Source: Betaproteobacteria bacterium
GTDB lineage: Bacteria > Pseudomonadota > Gammaproteobacteria > Burkholderiales > Casimicrobiaceae
Length of the DNA stretch: 64,000 nt
Assembly: GCA_009778785.1 (NCBI GenBank)
Contig: WRFN01000010.1
Span: 1-64,000 of the forward strand
Reading direction: 5' to 3'
Shown here in pieces: positions 7,974-18,299 of this stretch (position 1 is its first letter; each line of letters begins with the position of its first letter). The translations under genes and the position numbers were made by a program. The notes beneath the pieces were generated by a model. That model saw nothing but the letters and a program-made list of their open reading frames with translations, made no database searches and was not told the DNA's origin.

Positions 7974-9377
7974 TCAACCCACGCGCCCGATCAAATCATG
8001 TTCGGTTGCCGCTTCGATGTTGACCTTGACGAATGCCCCCGGTTGAAGATGATGACCATCGGCGATTTGCACGAGGCCGTCGATCTCGGGCGCGTCGGCA
8101 GCGGATCGCGCTAAAGCGATCACGGTTTTTTTGCGCCCTTGTTTGGCTTCGGCCAACTGGTCAACGAGCACGGTCATGGTCAAGCCGATTTTGTTTTGCA
8201 AACGACGAGCGCTGATTTCGGCTTGTGCTTCCATGAAACGCGCCAACCGTTCCTGTTTGATTTCTTCGGGAACCGCGTCGGGCAAGGCGTTGGCGGCGGC
8301 GCCTTCCACCGGCGAATAGGCAAACGCGCCGACGCGATCGAGCTGCGCTTCGTCAAGAAATTGCAGCAGCGTTGAAAAATCGTCTTCGGTTTCTCCGGGA
8401 AAGCCGACGATGAAGGTGCTGCGCAGCGTCAGAGACGGCAAGGCGCGTCGCCAAGCGCGAATGCGGTCGATCACCTTCTCCGGCGCGGCCGGGCGCTGCA
8501 TCGCTTTCAGGAGGCGCGGGCTGGCGTGTTGCAACGGCATGTCGAGATAGGGCAGAAGCCCGCCTTCGCTTCCGGCGGTATCACGCATCAGCGTCACCAG
8601 ATCGTCAACGTGCGGATAAGGATAAACATAATGCAGCCGTACCCATGCTTGACGGGCGCGACCCAGCGCGTCGAGTTCCTGCGCCAGAACGGCGACGCGG
8701 GTTTTCAGCGGTCGCCCGTTGTGGAAGCCGGTGCGATAGCGAAGATCGGCGCCGTAAGCGCCGGTATCCTGCGACACGACGAGCAGTTCACGCACTCCGG
8801 CGTTCAATAAAGTTTCGGCTTCACCGAGAACGCTGCCGATCGGATAAGAAACGAGCGTTCCCCGCAAATGGGGAATGATGCAGAAAGTGCAGTGGTGATT
8901 GCAGCCTTCGGAAATTTTCAAATAAGCATAATGACGCGGCGTCAGCTTGATGCCTTGCGGCGGAAGGAGATCGACGAACGGTTCGTGCGGGCGCGGCAAA
9001 TAGGCGTGAACCGCTTGCAGCACTTCATCGGCGGCGTGCGGACCGGTAACGGCGAGAACGTGCGGGTGTGCTTCGCGCACAAACGCGCCGCCGTCGCGCG
9101 CGCCCAGACAGCCGGTGACGATGACTTTGCCGTTCTCGGCCAGAGCTTCGCCGATGGCGTCCAAAGACTCGGCAACTGCCGCGTCGATGAAACCGCAGGT
9201 GTTGACGACCACCAGATCGGCGCCGTGATAACTCTCCGCCATCTCGTAACCCTCCGCTTTCAGACGACTCAGAATGTGCTCGGAGTCAACCAGCGCCTTG
9301 GGGCAGCCGAGCGAAACAAAACCGATGCGCGGGACGGAGCGGGCGGGGATGGCGGGGGTAACGGCGGTCAACGACAT
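7974..9377 (-). CDS. rimO: Ribosomal protein S12 methylthiotransferase RimO
   Basis: 467 residues from ATG 9377. It methylthiolates an aspartate of ribosomal protein S12. The N-terminal UPF0004 domain has its cluster cysteines in SLGCPKA, NTCGF and TGCLGA; the radical SAM domain has CNHHCTFC; a C-terminal TRAM-like domain follows (about 395-467). A TTG at 9425 would add 16 residues that do not resemble the family N-terminus; neither start has a strong ribosome-binding site. The final stop is TGA at 7974-7976. The gene is transcribed away from pilus cluster A. Confidence 0.93.
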   Translation of the reverse strand: MSLTAVTPAIPARSVPRIGFVSLGCPKALVDSEHILSRLKAEGYEMAESYHGADLVVVNTCGFIDAAVAESLDAIGEALAENGKVIVTGCLGARDGGAFVREAHPHVLAVTGPHAADEVLQAVHAYLPRPHEPFVDLLPPQGIKLTPRHYAYLKISEGCNHHCTFCIIPHLRGTLVSYPIGSVLGEAETLLNAGVRELLVVSQDTGAYGADLRYRTGFHNGRPLKTRVAVLAQELDALGRARQAWVRLHYVYPYPHVDDLVTLMRDTAGSEGGLLPYLDMPLQHASPRLLKAMQRPAAPEKVIDRIRAWRRALPSLTLRSTFIVGFPGETEDDFSTLLQFLDEAQLDRVGAFAYSPVEGAAANALPDAVPEEIKQERLARFMEAQAEISARRLQNKIGLTMTVLVDQLAEAKQGRKKTVIALARSAADAPEIDGLVQIADGHHLQPGAFVKVNIEAATEHDLIGRVG

Positions 9378-10008
9378 GGGCGAAAAAAGTTGGTTTTGGG
9401 CGGCGCGATTATGAATGACTGGCAAAACTTTTGCAAAGGGAAAGGCAGGAATCCGTGGTTAGCGGCCAGCGCAGAAGCGCTTCGCAAGCGCCCCGCCAAC
9501 TCCGCCAAAGGTGAGCGGTTTATTTATTTGACGTTTTTCAAAGCGCGACATTTTGCGTCAGTTTGTGCTTGAAAACGGTGGTTTTCAGCGATGGAATAAG
9601 TCCATCTGAGAGTGCGTATTGTGAAGTGCTCGAATTTTACTTTCCGTCATCGCTTCTACAGAGGGGGGAATTCAGGAAGGCGACGATTTCGCCTGATATA
9701 AGAAAACGCTGAGGTTAGGAAGGGGGGTAAAGCGCGGCGCCTCTGAATTTTCGCATCAGGTACAATGTCTAATGATTAATTGGGGAGGCCAGAAAAGAAT
9801 TATGCCAAAAAGGTAGTTTGTGAGATGAGATTGTAAAAATTCACCTTTCGTATCAATTTATGTAAATGTTATGTTGCCGAGGCACAACAAAAAGCTTATG
9901 AATTTCTGATGTTGGTGTAAAAATTGCTTTTTTAAGGATACAGGTATTTGTAAAGAGATATGATTAAGCCAAGTGGGTGCTGATAAAAGGTTAAGCCGGA
10001 GGAATAAA
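9378..10008. other. Gap between rimO and pilus cluster A
   Basis: About 630 bp without a credible gene. The left part holds the rimO promoter region and a small inverted repeat (GAAAAC/GTTTTC, 9571-9586). The right half (about 9750-9990) is markedly AT-rich compared with neighbouring DNA and contains a possible sigma-54-type promoter for the pilin gene. Confidence 0.55.
9913..9928 (+). promoter_or_regulatory. Candidate sigma-54 (-24/-12) promoter of pilus cluster A
   Basis: TGGTGTAAAAATTGCT has the invariant GG and GC at the exact sigma-54 spacing (consensus TGGCAC-N5-TTGC), with TTGCT matching at -12 but only TGG at -24. Pilin promoters in some proteobacteria use RpoN. It lies about 80 bp before the pilE start. 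Confidence 0.35.
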
Positions 10009-10512
10009 ATGATACATGGGCAAGGACGGGAACGAGGCTTCACGATGATCGAGTTGATGATCGTTGTGGCTATTTTGGGAATTCTTGCGACGCTGGCTTA
10101 TCCGAGCTACAGAGATTACATCATCCGCGGGCGAATCCCTGAGGGCTTGGCGCTGTTGGGGAATGAGCAGGTTGTGGCGGCAAATTTTCTTGGGGATAAC
10201 CGGGTGTACAGTGGCATCCCCCCAGGCGGAAACACACCGGTAAGTGTATGTAATCGCTATTCGACTCCTGTGATGTCGAAATACTTCACCGTATCGTGTG
10301 CGCTAAGAACGGTAAGCGGTTCATCCGGCTATGTCTTGACGGTAGCAGGCAGAAATGATTCCTCTGAAAATAGTATGGCCGGTTTCTCTTACACGATAAA
10401 TGATAACGGCGATAAAGCGACAACGGGCCTTGGCGCGGGATGGACGTTCCCGCCTCCAGGCACCTCTTGCTATAGCAGCGGTTGGGTGTTGAAAAGAGAC
10501 GGATCTTGTTAA
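10009..10512 (+). CDS. pilE: Type IV pilin, PilE-like (cluster A)
   Basis: 167 residues. The type III signal ends RERG, cut before FTMIELMIVVAILGILA, which carries Glu5 and the hydrophobic assembly helix. The C-terminal part has a Cys pair and ends WVLKRDGSC, suggesting a disulfide-bounded D-region. ATG 10009 was chosen because GGAGGA lies seven bases upstream and gives a short leader of ordinary length; an upstream in-frame start would lengthen it by 12 residues. First gene of cluster A. It is clearly related to the pilin at 54130 (shared RRG/RG-IP-GLA segment and the DGSC end). It could be a minor rather than a major pilin. Confidence 0.85.
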   Translation: MIHGQGRERGFTMIELMIVVAILGILATLAYPSYRDYIIRGRIPEGLALLGNEQVVAANFLGDNRVYSGIPPGGNTPVSVCNRYSTPVMSKYFTVSCALRTVSGSSGYVLTVAGRNDSSENSMAGFSYTINDNGDKATTGLGAGWTFPPPGTSCYSSGWVLKRDGSC

Positions 10513-10537
10513 AGCGTATTTCATGAGTTGACCAAAC

Positions 10538-11182
10538 ATGAAGACGAGCCCACATTCTTCTAAAGGTTTGACGTTGGTCGAGCTGATGACGGTGATTGCG
10601 ATTCTGGTGTTGTCGCTGCTGTTGGCGGCTCCTTCTATCAGCGGTTATCTGGATGAGCGCAAAGTCAAGAATGTTGCCGAGTCTCTTTATTACGGAATGC
10701 AAAAGGCGAAGGCTGTGGCCGTGAACACCAACGATCCCACCGAACTCACTTGGACGGGACAGGGATGGACGATTTGGCGGATCGATACGGTTGCTGCGGC
10801 GGCAAGCCCGGGGGCTACAACTCATAAAACGGATGACCCAACAGCGGCGGTGCAACCGAAATCAGTGGAAGTGTTTAATTGGGGCAGCGGCGGAGATAAC
10901 GACTGGTCTTCCGTGACGGTTACCACCGTGCCGGCAAGCGGCCAAGCGACGGTAACATTCACGGGTGGGGATGGACACTTGGAGTTTCCCAATCCGGATG
11001 GCAGTTCCCAGCCTAACATTCAGCCGCCCAACCGGTTTGTGGTCACAGGACGGTTGGCAAGCAGCAGGCCGATGTGGGTTACTGTTGGCGTAGGAGGAGG
11101 GGTTCGGGTGTGTGATCCGCAACTTCCGCCATCGGATCCAAAAGGATGTGTGTGTAATACAAGCCCAACCGGGTGCGGATAA
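10538..11182 (+). CDS. fimT: GspH/FimT-type minor pseudopilin (cluster A)
   Basis: 214 residues. The prepilin peptidase site is SSKG/LTLVELMTVIAILVLSLLL, with Glu5. The C-terminal half ends with a GspH-like segment (RPMWVTVGVGGG, then RVCDP and several Cys, including CVCN). Proteins of this type prime pilus assembly at the tip together with PilV, PilW and PilX. It follows pilE by 25 bases; the ribosome-binding site is weak. Confidence 0.82.
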   Translation: MKTSPHSSKGLTLVELMTVIAILVLSLLLAAPSISGYLDERKVKNVAESLYYGMQKAKAVAVNTNDPTELTWTGQGWTIWRIDTVAAAASPGATTHKTDDPTAAVQPKSVEVFNWGSGGDNDWSSVTVTTVPASGQATVTFTGGDGHLEFPNPDGSSQPNIQPPNRFVVTGRLASSRPMWVTVGVGGGVRVCDPQLPPSDPKGCVCNTSPTGCG

Positions 11183-11289
11183 AAATCGGTAAGTGCTATT
11201 TGAAGCGCATGATGGTATGGATGTATGTCATGCTTGGTTTGAAAAGAGGGAAACGGCAGGGACAGAGGGAATCGTAAAGAGGCAAAAAA

Positions 11290-11826
11290 ATGGGACATCG
11301 AAAACTGGAATCGGGGAAACCATTTAGGAAGACGTATGTACGCGGCTCCACCTTGCTGGAGGTGCTGGTTTCCGTGCTGATTTTTTCCTGCGGGATGTTG
11401 GCGATTGCCGCACAACAGGCGGGGTCGGTCAAAAACTCCAGCGAAGTGCAGTATCGAGCGGAAGTTATACAACTGGTAAATGCGTACGTGGGGAAGATCA
11501 AGGCGATGGCGCCTTCCTTTTCTATCGATCCAAATGGCGTGATGAGCTTGCAATCGCAATTTGAAGGGAATCTGTCTGCATGTACGTCTGGAATAACCGA
11601 GTTTGAAAAATTGGAATGTGGATTGACGGATTTACTGGGAGCAGACATGAAGCCTACTTCTAAAGTTATATTCACCCCTATATTTTCCACGAGCGCGGGG
11701 ACGCTACTGCAAGGAACAGCGCAAGTCGATATTGAGGTGTCTTGGCAACCGCTCGGAGAAAAAGATGCAAGTGGAAACCCTGTGGTTAGCTATTACCGGC
11801 AAAGCAGCGTGATCGGGAACAACTGA
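11290..11826 (+). CDS. pilV: Type IV pilus modification/minor pilin PilV (cluster A)
   Basis: 178 residues. After a 19-residue basic leader the cleavage site is VRG/STLLEVLVSVLIFSCGML with Glu5. The body contains SVKNSSEVQYRAEVI, a pattern seen in PilV proteins, and a C-terminal strand VDIEVSWQ followed by YYRQSSV. AAGAGG lies nine bases before the ATG. PilV is thought to link the major pilin to the PilY1-containing tip complex. Confidence 0.82.
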   Translation: MGHRKLESGKPFRKTYVRGSTLLEVLVSVLIFSCGMLAIAAQQAGSVKNSSEVQYRAEVIQLVNAYVGKIKAMAPSFSIDPNGVMSLQSQFEGNLSACTSGITEFEKLECGLTDLLGADMKPTSKVIFTPIFSTSAGTLLQGTAQVDIEVSWQPLGEKDASGNPVVSYYRQSSVIGNN

Positions 11827-11889
11827 GATATATCAGCGTGAGACGACCAGATAGGTGGCGCGAGGAATAACGGAAAAAGGTGAGAGAAA

Positions 11890-13173
11890 ATGCGGCGGGC
11901 TGACCGATTAAAAGGATTTCGACAAAAGGGATTTTCTCTTATTGAGTTGATGGTGGCTGTCGTTATCGGCATGGTGGCGGTTTATGCTACTTACCGTATC
12001 TACCAAAACGTCGAGGGAAATTATCGTTCAACTGACACGGCCAATGAGGCGCAGGTAACGGGACTCTACGCGATGCTTACCGTCAGCAAGGAATTAAGCA
12101 ATGCCGGCGCGGGGTTCATGAATAATACTGCTATGGGAGGCACTGGCAGTACCGCACTGCAGATTCTCAAAAACTGCGTGGACTTGACAGCCTTTTTTCC
12201 GCCAACGCCCAGTACTCCGGCAGGCGGGGCAGCTTCTCGGTTTCTTCCTCTGTATCCGCTTCCGGTGGCGATCATTCCGGACACTAATCCCGTTCTTACT
12301 GCGAGCAATCCATCACCAGACGATGTTTACGTTTTTTACGGTACGGAAAGCATGACCGATTTACCGATAGCGGCGAGCGTCAGCGGCAGTGCGCTTTCTT
12401 TAAAAGTTCCCCCATTATTGGTGGAAGGGGGGGGCTTGAAAGCACACGGGTTGGCGCCGCAAAGTGTTTTGGTTACGACATCGGGAGGCAGTAGTTGTAG
12501 CGCGTTGGTGATTCAAGGTAACCCAACGGATAACGGCGGCGGCGGGGTGAATGTGACAATTGACCCGAGGCAATTAACGGACGGCGTGGGGGCGGCAGTG
12601 GTCGATTTGGGAAATGTGGTCAGGCGGCGTTTCTTTGTCGATAGAACCGACTCGGGGGGAGGGGCAAACCCGATGAATCTGGGAACGCTGAAGATGGAAA
12701 TATGGCAAGTTGACACATCGTCTGCTGTTGGCCCCAATAGCTGGAAAGTGACGAGTACCGTTCCCATTGCGGCAAATGTCGTCGCTTTCAACGCGCAGTA
12801 CGGTGTTGCATCGGTTTCAGGCGGCCCCATTGATCGGTGGGTGCCTAGTATAAAGGCGCCGCTGAATCAAATCATCAATGCGTCACCGACCATACAAGCG
12901 CAAAACATCAAGGCGATTCGTTTCGGGCTGATTGTGAGCACGGCCGAGCCGGATACCTCGCTGGGAGACCCTTCGCTGATGAATCCTCCGACGAACTCTC
13001 AGCCTGCCAGTTATACGGAAACCCTTTTTGCGGATTGCCCGAACGGGGCAACGTGTGATCCTCCCCAGACAGTCACCTTGCAGACATGGCAGTCAGGTCA
13101 GCGGTATGGATGGCGGTACCGTAAATACGAAACAACGGTTCCTTTGCAAAACACGATTTGGAATCCAACATAA
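11890..13173 (+). CDS. pilW: Minor pilin PilW (cluster A)
   Basis: 427 residues, large for a minor pilin but normal for PilW. The prepilin site is RQKG/FSLIELMVAVVIGMVAVYA, with Glu5. The helix runs into a sequence shared with the PilW at 55282 (TGLY near residue 57, then a segment with SNAGAG), and the C-terminus has CPNGATCDPP and WRYRKYETTVPLQNTI, also shared. AAGGTGAGAG precedes the ATG. It probably forms the tip subcomplex with PilX and PilY1. Confidence 0.85.
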   Translation: MRRADRLKGFRQKGFSLIELMVAVVIGMVAVYATYRIYQNVEGNYRSTDTANEAQVTGLYAMLTVSKELSNAGAGFMNNTAMGGTGSTALQILKNCVDLTAFFPPTPSTPAGGAASRFLPLYPLPVAIIPDTNPVLTASNPSPDDVYVFYGTESMTDLPIAASVSGSALSLKVPPLLVEGGGLKAHGLAPQSVLVTTSGGSSCSALVIQGNPTDNGGGGVNVTIDPRQLTDGVGAAVVDLGNVVRRRFFVDRTDSGGGANPMNLGTLKMEIWQVDTSSAVGPNSWKVTSTVPIAANVVAFNAQYGVASVSGGPIDRWVPSIKAPLNQIINASPTIQAQNIKAIRFGLIVSTAEPDTSLGDPSLMNPPTNSQPASYTETLFADCPNGATCDPPQTVTLQTWQSGQRYGWRYRKYETTVPLQNTIWNPT

Positions 13174-13186
13174 AAGGGGTTTTCCG

Positions 13187-13792
13187 ATGAAATCATCTTT
13201 TTGCAAGTCTGGACGGCAAAAGTTGCGCCGTGCGGAGCAGGGGTTGGTGTTGATTGTCACGTTGCTCATCATGGTGGCGATGTTGCTGGTGTCAACGGCG
13301 CTGATGCGTTCGACGAATACCTCCGTTCAGGTGGTCAACAATTTGTCTTTTCGCCAAGCCGCAGAAATGTCATCGAACATGGCGGTGGAACTGGCTTTGC
13401 AGGCTGTTGTTTCCGGCAGTATGGCAACTCCTTCTGCTTGCCCTCCGGGTTCTACAGGCTCCGGACTGTATGCCAGCAAACTTTCGAATGACAGTCAGGA
13501 AGGCATTCCAGACGTGTTGCTTGGCAATTTCCCTCTCTCGACTGATGTGTGTACCGTCTCGGTTTCCGATATGACTGTAAGTTTCATTGTTGAAGCGATG
13601 TGCGAATCGCCGGCGACCAATTGTCTGCTTAACTCCGGGACTGGATTACCCGGAGGCGGAAGTTATAACGATGGCGACTCAGGATTGGCCGCTGGCGGAG
13701 CGGTCAGCCCCAGCGTACCTGTGTATCGCGTATCCATGCGCGTTGACGGCGCGAAGAACACAACCATTTACGCTCAGGCGTTTATCGATTAA
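13187..13792 (+). CDS. pilX: Minor pilin PilX (cluster A)
   Basis: 201 residues. ATG 13187, behind AAAAGGGG, gives the expected N-terminus: a basic leader, then EQGLVLIVTLLIMVAMLLV. As usual for PilX the start of the hydrophobic helix lacks the Glu5 seen in other pilins. The C-terminal segment VYRVSMRVDGAKNT resembles that of the PilX at 56502. It lies 14 bases after pilW and 44 before pilY1. Confidence 0.8.
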   Translation: MKSSFCKSGRQKLRRAEQGLVLIVTLLIMVAMLLVSTALMRSTNTSVQVVNNLSFRQAAEMSSNMAVELALQAVVSGSMATPSACPPGSTGSGLYASKLSNDSQEGIPDVLLGNFPLSTDVCTVSVSDMTVSFIVEAMCESPATNCLLNSGTGLPGGGSYNDGDSGLAAGGAVSPSVPVYRVSMRVDGAKNTTIYAQAFID

Positions 13793-13836
13793 GACATTCG
13801 GAGTATTCAAGGCCGGAAGGCCAAAAGGAGTTATCC

Positions 13837-16800
13837 ATGAAACGATCAAAGCAGCCTTTGATTTCCGTGATGATGGCATTGTCGGCGGCGGTGTCGATGT
13901 TCGCCGTTTCTTCCTTTGCGGCGCCCCCGTATTCGCCGGTCAAAATTTCAGATAACCCAAGCCGAATGTTGTTTGATCCGACCAGACTTGTTCCAACGAA
14001 TATCGTGCTGCTCGCAGACGATTCGGGAAGTATGTTATGGGCGCATGCTCCGAATGATCTCGGTGATATTCAAAGAGCGTGCTGGCGCGGCAAGGACGAA
14101 GTGCTGATTACCAGCGCTTTTAGTAATAACAGTTGCGATCTGACCTCCGATCCAAGTTGTTATGTTGCGGATGTTTGCGGATACCCTTATCCCAATCCCT
14201 ATCCCGGTGTGGGCGGGGGTACAGGCTCAGGGTATCCGAGTCTCGGCCTTTCCCAAGAGGAAATCGCGATAAAAGTGTTGCCGCCGCCGTTGATGACTAC
14301 TGGTTTTAACAACATGGCTTACCATCCGGAGGTGAATTATTTGCCGCCGGTTGTTATCGATAAAAACGGCAACAAGTTGTGTTTTCCGTCGATGGACAGC
14401 GGTCGGACTTCCTACGTGGATGCAAACGGTAATACGATTTGTACGGTCATCGCAGGCTCTTCCTCTTGGACGGCAGTGGGTTGGCCGACGAGTGTGGCGG
14501 TGGATAGCGTAACCATCAACAGCCCAAGTGGAGCCCCCGTGACGGTCGATATGGCCAACGTGACGACAAAATTCCCAAAGTCACGTACCTACACGCCGGA
14601 TCAAATATTTTCGTTGCAGTACAGATACATGAGTGGCGCGACACTTCCTGCGCAAATGAATCTGATTTCTCCTGCGCCCATGCCCATGCACTACTTTAAA
14701 ACCAGCGTGAAGTGGTGTCGGTATTATCAGGCTACTACGACATCGGGAGATGGCACGATTGCGAGCAGTGAAGGCGCTTATTTTCTGGGGTCTGCCTCTC
14801 CTGCAGATTGTCAGGATAATCGTACCGATGTGTACAAGTACCCTTACTACTACGCGCCCAATGGGAAATACACAATTCCCAACAAGGAAAATCACGTCCT
14901 GTATCCTTCCTTTGAACTGGTTGTGCTGGATTACAGCGGTAGCGGCTCATGCTCCCCAAGCCCCGTCCAATATACCTATGTCGATGCAACCGGCACGTTG
15001 CAAACCGGAAGCCGGACATGTCAGCAAGAACTTGAAAATTACGCCAACTGGTATGCGTATTACGGCAACCGCGCGGCGGCGACACGAACCACCGCATCTT
15101 GGGCGCTGGCGGGAATCGATCCTGATCGCTGGTTAAGGATAGGCGTTGCGACAGTTAACAACATGACTGGTGCGACAACGCCCGGCACTTACCCTTACAA
15201 TATGGACGCGCTGACCGATCTGAGAAAAGATACGGGTACGAGGACAGCAAATCAGACAGCGATCTTCAAAGCGCTTCTTGAATACCCGGTTGATTCGACC
15301 AGCGGCAGTGGAAACAAGGGAACGCCGCTCAAGCAGGCCGTCTATAATATTTACAACACGTTGAACACAGGGACGGACAAAAACACGAGAGAGAATTTCG
15401 TTTGCAGGTCTTGCCAGCGTAACTATGTGATGGCGCTGTCCGACGGCGGGTGGAACGATAGCAACACGGTGTTGGCTCAGGATCAGGACAGCACGGTTGC
15501 TTCAGGTCTCCCCCCAAGAAATAACGTGTACGAAGTATCGGGAGTGAAATTGGGCATGGCGCTGGCCTCAAGCATGACATGGCCGCCGCCGATTCATGAA
15601 GGTCCGTCACCGGCATCGCCGCCTGTCGGCGCAACCAACACTGATACGTTTGCCGATATGTCGCTCTATGCTTGGCTGAACGAGTTGCGCAATTCCCTCA
15701 AAACGTATGATGTTGACGGAGCGGTAAACGACGAGGCAGGCTGGAAGCACCTCAATACACAGGCGTTGGCCTATGCGGGCGGAGGAACGCAGGCGTTGGC
15801 TTATGCGGGAACGGGAGTACTCTCAGCCGCCACAAACCACAAGACGGCGCTTCAAAATATAACCAATAGCGTTGCCGATTGGGCGTGGCCGGTTCCTGCG
15901 CCGACCAGATCGACAGTGCCTTCATCTGCCTTTTTATGGCCGAGGGCAACCGAGGACTTGTGGCATGCGACCATCTCCGGAGGTTCCGGCAAGTTTTCGT
16001 ACGGTATTGATCCGCAAAAAGACTTTGGCAATGCGATAGATACGGATTTAAATAACATTTTTAACCGTGGTATGTCTTTCTCGGATTTGGGACTGCCGCC
16101 TTCCAGAAACTTGCAGACGAACGGCGCGTGTGGGGCGGGTGACAGCAATGTGTGCGTTTATACTACCGGCTTTACCCCGGGTTGGGGTGGGGTTGTCTTG
16201 AAAAGATGGCTTGATCCTGCCCCAGACGGTACCATCCATGTGATATGGAATGCCGAAGAGGTGATGGCGAATCAAGTCGCGGGCTTGAGTTTGAGTGCTG
16301 TAAATAACAAGCCAACAAAACAACAAATGAAATTCGGCGCCCCATGGGTGGATAAACGGAACATTTTTACAGCGACACAACCGGCGAGCGTAGGGGAAGT
16401 GTTACCGCCGACGCTCGCATCAATGGGAACGCCAGGAGGAGGATGGTCTGGCGGTACTGCCGCCGATTTTACCTACTCTGCGATAAATACCTCCTATGGC
16501 TCAACAGTCATTTCGACGATACTCGGAACGACAAATGTGGCGGAACAAACGGATATGATTAATTACCTCAGAGGGGATTGGACGAACGAAGAGAGCCCCG
16601 CCGGAGGGAAATACCGCAAGAGAGAACGTTTTCTGGGCGACTTTATTCGGTCTTCTCCGGTCGTCGTAGATCCGCCGAATTCCGGGTACAGCGATAAAAG
16701 TTATGGGGATCCAGCCACTCCGAGTACTTTTGCAGGAAACAACAGCAGCCGGAAGCGGATGATTTTCGCGTCAGGGAACGATGGCATGTTGCATGCTTTT

Positions 16801-18234
16801 GACGACGATACTGGGGTTGAGTTATGGGCGTTTGTTCCTCCCGACCTTATTCGTCCTGCTGCCGAGAATGGAATTGTCAACCTGACGACTTCCACGAATA
16901 ACTCTTGGACACATTATTACTATATCGATGCCACTCCTCGCGTTATCGATGTCAATATCAATGACCCTTCCTCCTCGTCTGATTGGAGAACCATGCTGAT
17001 CGGCGGGATGGGCAAAGGCGGCACGGCATACTATGCGCTCGACGTGACCAATGGCGATAGCTCGACTTCGGGCACAACTCTGTTCAAATGGACGTTCACC
17101 GACGACAACATGGGCTATACCTACGGTCGCGCGCTGATGGTGAGAACCAAAGCAACCAATCCGGCGCTCAAGGATAAATGGGTGGCGATTTTGCCGTCCG
17201 GGATCAACAACGGCACAGATCCGACTGGCGCTGCTCAGGCCAAGACTGCATCGGAGCCGGGAGCGGGAAAGGGAGATGGTCAAGGCCGGATATTCTTTGT
17301 AGATGTGGCGACCGGGCAAAAGATTTTTGAAATCTCAACAGGTGTAGGAACGCCATTGGCGCCCAGCGGCTTGGCGTACATTCGCGCTTTTGTAAACACA
17401 GCCGATCAGTATGCGGATGCCGTTTATGGCGGCGATCAATTGGGGAACCTCTGGCGGTTTGATCTGAGCGATCCGGACTACAACAATTGGAAAGCAGTCA
17501 AATTGGCGGTACTTACCAATGGTACAGACCCTGATCCTTTGCCTGTCAATACGGAGCCGCAGATGGATGTGGCAGTGGACAGTGGCGGCAGTAATGTGCG
17601 GTGGGTGATGGTGGGAACCGGTCGTTTTTATGATGACGCGGATCTCTACGATTGGTCTGCATCAGGGACAACAACACCGAATTATTCCACTATGCCCAAG
17701 CAAGGCATGTTTGCGATCAAAGACGGCAACGGAAACGCGCCGAACCAAACTTTAACAACGCCGTACACCTTGGCTGATTTGGATGTTATCCCAACAGGAG
17801 CGAGCACGCCGATTTTAACCGGCAAGAGTGGATGGGTTGAGTTCTTTGATAAAGGATATCAAGTGATCAATAATTCCAGCGCAATGAATGGAGATGTTGC
17901 GTATGTCGTCAATCGTTATGTTCCGGGAAGAGGCGCTGACGCCAGTGTTGATGCGCAAAATTGCTCGATACTGCCGTTTGAAGGGATTTCTTTCCTGAGG
18001 AATACGGGCACGGGACTCGCGTTGGCCGGTAATTACACTTATCGGGATGGCGGGCTTGTGGCGCCCAATTTTTTAATAGATCAAAATGGGAACTTCAAGG
18101 CTATTTTCGCTGGCCCGATGGGAGCCAACGCAAACCAACCGACATTGGATCTTGGAGATGGACGCGATCTCGGTGGTCAACCGGTCGATAGCACTCCATC
18201 GAGACGAAGCAGCATCCGCTTTATCTCCCGATGA
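13837..18234 (+). CDS. pilY1: PilY1 tip adhesin with VWA-like N-terminus (cluster A)
   Basis: 1465 residues. A Sec signal peptide spans residues 1-29. The N-terminal half has a von Willebrand A-like MIDAS motif, DDSGSM at 61-66, preceded by NIVLLA, and later VMALSDGGWN, as in VWA-type PilY1 proteins. The C-terminal propeller (about 935-1440) shows GNDGMLHAFDDDTG and GGDQLGNLWRFDL (1198-1210). PilY1 sits at the pilus tip or outer surface and acts in adhesion, mechanosensing and control of retraction. The usual calcium loop before that last motif is degenerate: residues 1186, 1188, 1190 and 1194 are Val, Thr, Asp, Asp rather than four Asp/Asn. Co-directional with the minor pilins and with the RCC1-like gene 65 bp downstream. 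Confidence 0.9.
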   Translation: MKRSKQPLISVMMALSAAVSMFAVSSFAAPPYSPVKISDNPSRMLFDPTRLVPTNIVLLADDSGSMLWAHAPNDLGDIQRACWRGKDEVLITSAFSNNSCDLTSDPSCYVADVCGYPYPNPYPGVGGGTGSGYPSLGLSQEEIAIKVLPPPLMTTGFNNMAYHPEVNYLPPVVIDKNGNKLCFPSMDSGRTSYVDANGNTICTVIAGSSSWTAVGWPTSVAVDSVTINSPSGAPVTVDMANVTTKFPKSRTYTPDQIFSLQYRYMSGATLPAQMNLISPAPMPMHYFKTSVKWCRYYQATTTSGDGTIASSEGAYFLGSASPADCQDNRTDVYKYPYYYAPNGKYTIPNKENHVLYPSFELVVLDYSGSGSCSPSPVQYTYVDATGTLQTGSRTCQQELENYANWYAYYGNRAAATRTTASWALAGIDPDRWLRIGVATVNNMTGATTPGTYPYNMDALTDLRKDTGTRTANQTAIFKALLEYPVDSTSGSGNKGTPLKQAVYNIYNTLNTGTDKNTRENFVCRSCQRNYVMALSDGGWNDSNTVLAQDQDSTVASGLPPRNNVYEVSGVKLGMALASSMTWPPPIHEGPSPASPPVGATNTDTFADMSLYAWLNELRNSLKTYDVDGAVNDEAGWKHLNTQALAYAGGGTQALAYAGTGVLSAATNHKTALQNITNSVADWAWPVPAPTRSTVPSSAFLWPRATEDLWHATISGGSGKFSYGIDPQKDFGNAIDTDLNNIFNRGMSFSDLGLPPSRNLQTNGACGAGDSNVCVYTTGFTPGWGGVVLKRWLDPAPDGTIHVIWNAEEVMANQVAGLSLSAVNNKPTKQQMKFGAPWVDKRNIFTATQPASVGEVLPPTLASMGTPGGGWSGGTAADFTYSAINTSYGSTVISTILGTTNVAEQTDMINYLRGDWTNEESPAGGKYRKRERFLGDFIRSSPVVVDPPNSGYSDKSYGDPATPSTFAGNNSSRKRMIFASGNDGMLHAFDDDTGVELWAFVPPDLIRPAAENGIVNLTTSTNNSWTHYYYIDATPRVIDVNINDPSSSSDWRTMLIGGMGKGGTAYYALDVTNGDSSTSGTTLFKWTFTDDNMGYTYGRALMVRTKATNPALKDKWVAILPSGINNGTDPTGAAQAKTASEPGAGKGDGQGRIFFVDVATGQKIFEISTGVGTPLAPSGLAYIRAFVNTADQYADAVYGGDQLGNLWRFDLSDPDYNNWKAVKLAVLTNGTDPDPLPVNTEPQMDVAVDSGGSNVRWVMVGTGRFYDDADLYDWSASGTTTPNYSTMPKQGMFAIKDGNGNAPNQTLTTPYTLADLDVIPTGASTPILTGKSGWVEFFDKGYQVINNSSAMNGDVAYVVNRYVPGRGADASVDAQNCSILPFEGISFLRNTGTGLALAGNYTYRDGGLVAPNFLIDQNGNFKAIFAGPMGANANQPTLDLGDGRDLGGQPVDSTPSRRSSIRFISR

Positions 18235-18299
18235 TTTCGGGTGTGGAAAGAATGCATGGTACTGAAAAGCGGCAAGTGACAGAATTTTGGAGGTACATT

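Noticed and set aside
9571-9586. Inverted repeat GAAAAC/GTTTTC as terminator
   Set aside because: Only six pairs, no T run, and placed upstream of rimO rather than after a gene.
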